Notes under the pieces: generated by a model
The model's input: the letters and a program-made list of their open reading frames with translations, nothing else
What the model was told of the DNA's origin: nothing
The model's database searches: none
Program-made: the position numbers and the translations under genes
Assembly: GCA_029939015.1 (NCBI GenBank)
Contig: JAOZTV010000010.1
Location: 1-23,494, forward strand
From: Candidatus Aminicenantota bacterium
GTDB taxonomy: Bacteria; Acidobacteriota; Aminicenantia; UBA2199
Length of the DNA: 23,494 nt
Direction: 5' to 3'
Shown here: positions 23,394 through 23,494 of the stretch, one piece after another
Layout: each line of letters opens with the position of its first letter
Position numbering within the stretch: position 1 is the first letter of the stretch

Positions 23394-23494
23394 TATATAG
23401 GTGGCCTATTGAGAATTAAAACTTGGGAATAATTTTTAGCTTTTGTATGTTTGTCCAGAATATGTTTTTTAAATGGATTATTGCCTAAAGTTTA
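23394..23494. other. Unassigned tail replacing the recF 3' end
   Basis: None of the three forward frames continues RecF. The stretch is less A/T-pure than the preceding 2 kb (for example GGTGGCCTATTGAG at 23400-23413). One minus-strand frame stays open through it, but I cannot identify a product. It may be the edge of an inserted element or an assembly junction. Confidence 0.4.

Noticed and set aside
23394..23494. Transposase fragment at the window end
   Set aside because: A short FFKWI and an RWPIE-like string in one frame recall IS4-type transposases, but stops interrupt the frame and the match is too short to call.
1..23494. tRNA, rRNA or CRISPR array
   Set aside because: No cloverleaf with a TTC-purine arm, no rRNA core sequence and no regularly spaced direct repeats were noticed; intergenic space is small.

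Overview
The window comes from a strongly AT-rich bacterium (roughly 30% G+C by eye). kdsB (CMP-Kdo synthesis) points to a Gram-negative envelope with Kdo-containing lipopolysaccharide. Other pointers are a decaheme inner-membrane cytochrome, an SDR-type threonine dehydrogenase, an archaeal/eukaryotic-type ProRS and a YtxJ-family thiol protein. The mix suggests an anaerobic, possibly candidate-phylum lineage, perhaps of the FCB type. That placement is inference; no rRNA or other decisive marker is present.

Layout. Bases 1-2679 are the 3' part of a large cytosolic hybrid histidine kinase with three tandem copies of an unfamiliar N-terminal domain. Bases 2760-4924 hold two uncharacterised envelope proteins, one polytopic and one single-pass with coiled coils and a LysM-like segment. 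Next come tdh and an orphan groES, each with its own TTGACA promoter element. A tight cluster follows at 6396-8268: a small acidic protein, a YtxJ/BrxC-like thiol protein, a metallo-beta-lactamase-fold hydrolase and a SAM methyltransferase. A 200-base interval full of inverted repeats (8246-8461) leads into an energy-metabolism operon: proS, a decaheme c / cytochrome b fusion, etfB, etfA and a long acyl-CoA dehydrogenase (8479-15502).

From 15795 to 19666 all genes lie on the minus strand. In transcription order they are a small membrane protein, rsmG, parA, parB, bactofilin, kdsB and a wrecked pyrG that keeps only its two ends. Two parS palindromes are embedded in coding sequence here. A divergent promoter region follows, then dnaA, the probable origin of replication with DnaA boxes and a candidate DnaA-trio, dnaN, and a recF broken by a frameshift and cut off at 23393. 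The last 100 bases do not look like recF.

How the parts fit. The right half is an origin-proximal replication and segregation region: DnaA with oriC starts replication, ParA/ParB act on the two nearby parS sites, and bactofilin may be a scaffold. The left half is metabolic. The acyl-CoA dehydrogenase would pass electrons to an ETF whose beta subunit resembles the bifurcating type, next to a CbcL-like quinol/multiheme cytochrome. Two broken genes normally important for fitness (pyrG, recF) mean either real decay or assembly error, and should be checked against reads before any biology is built on them.
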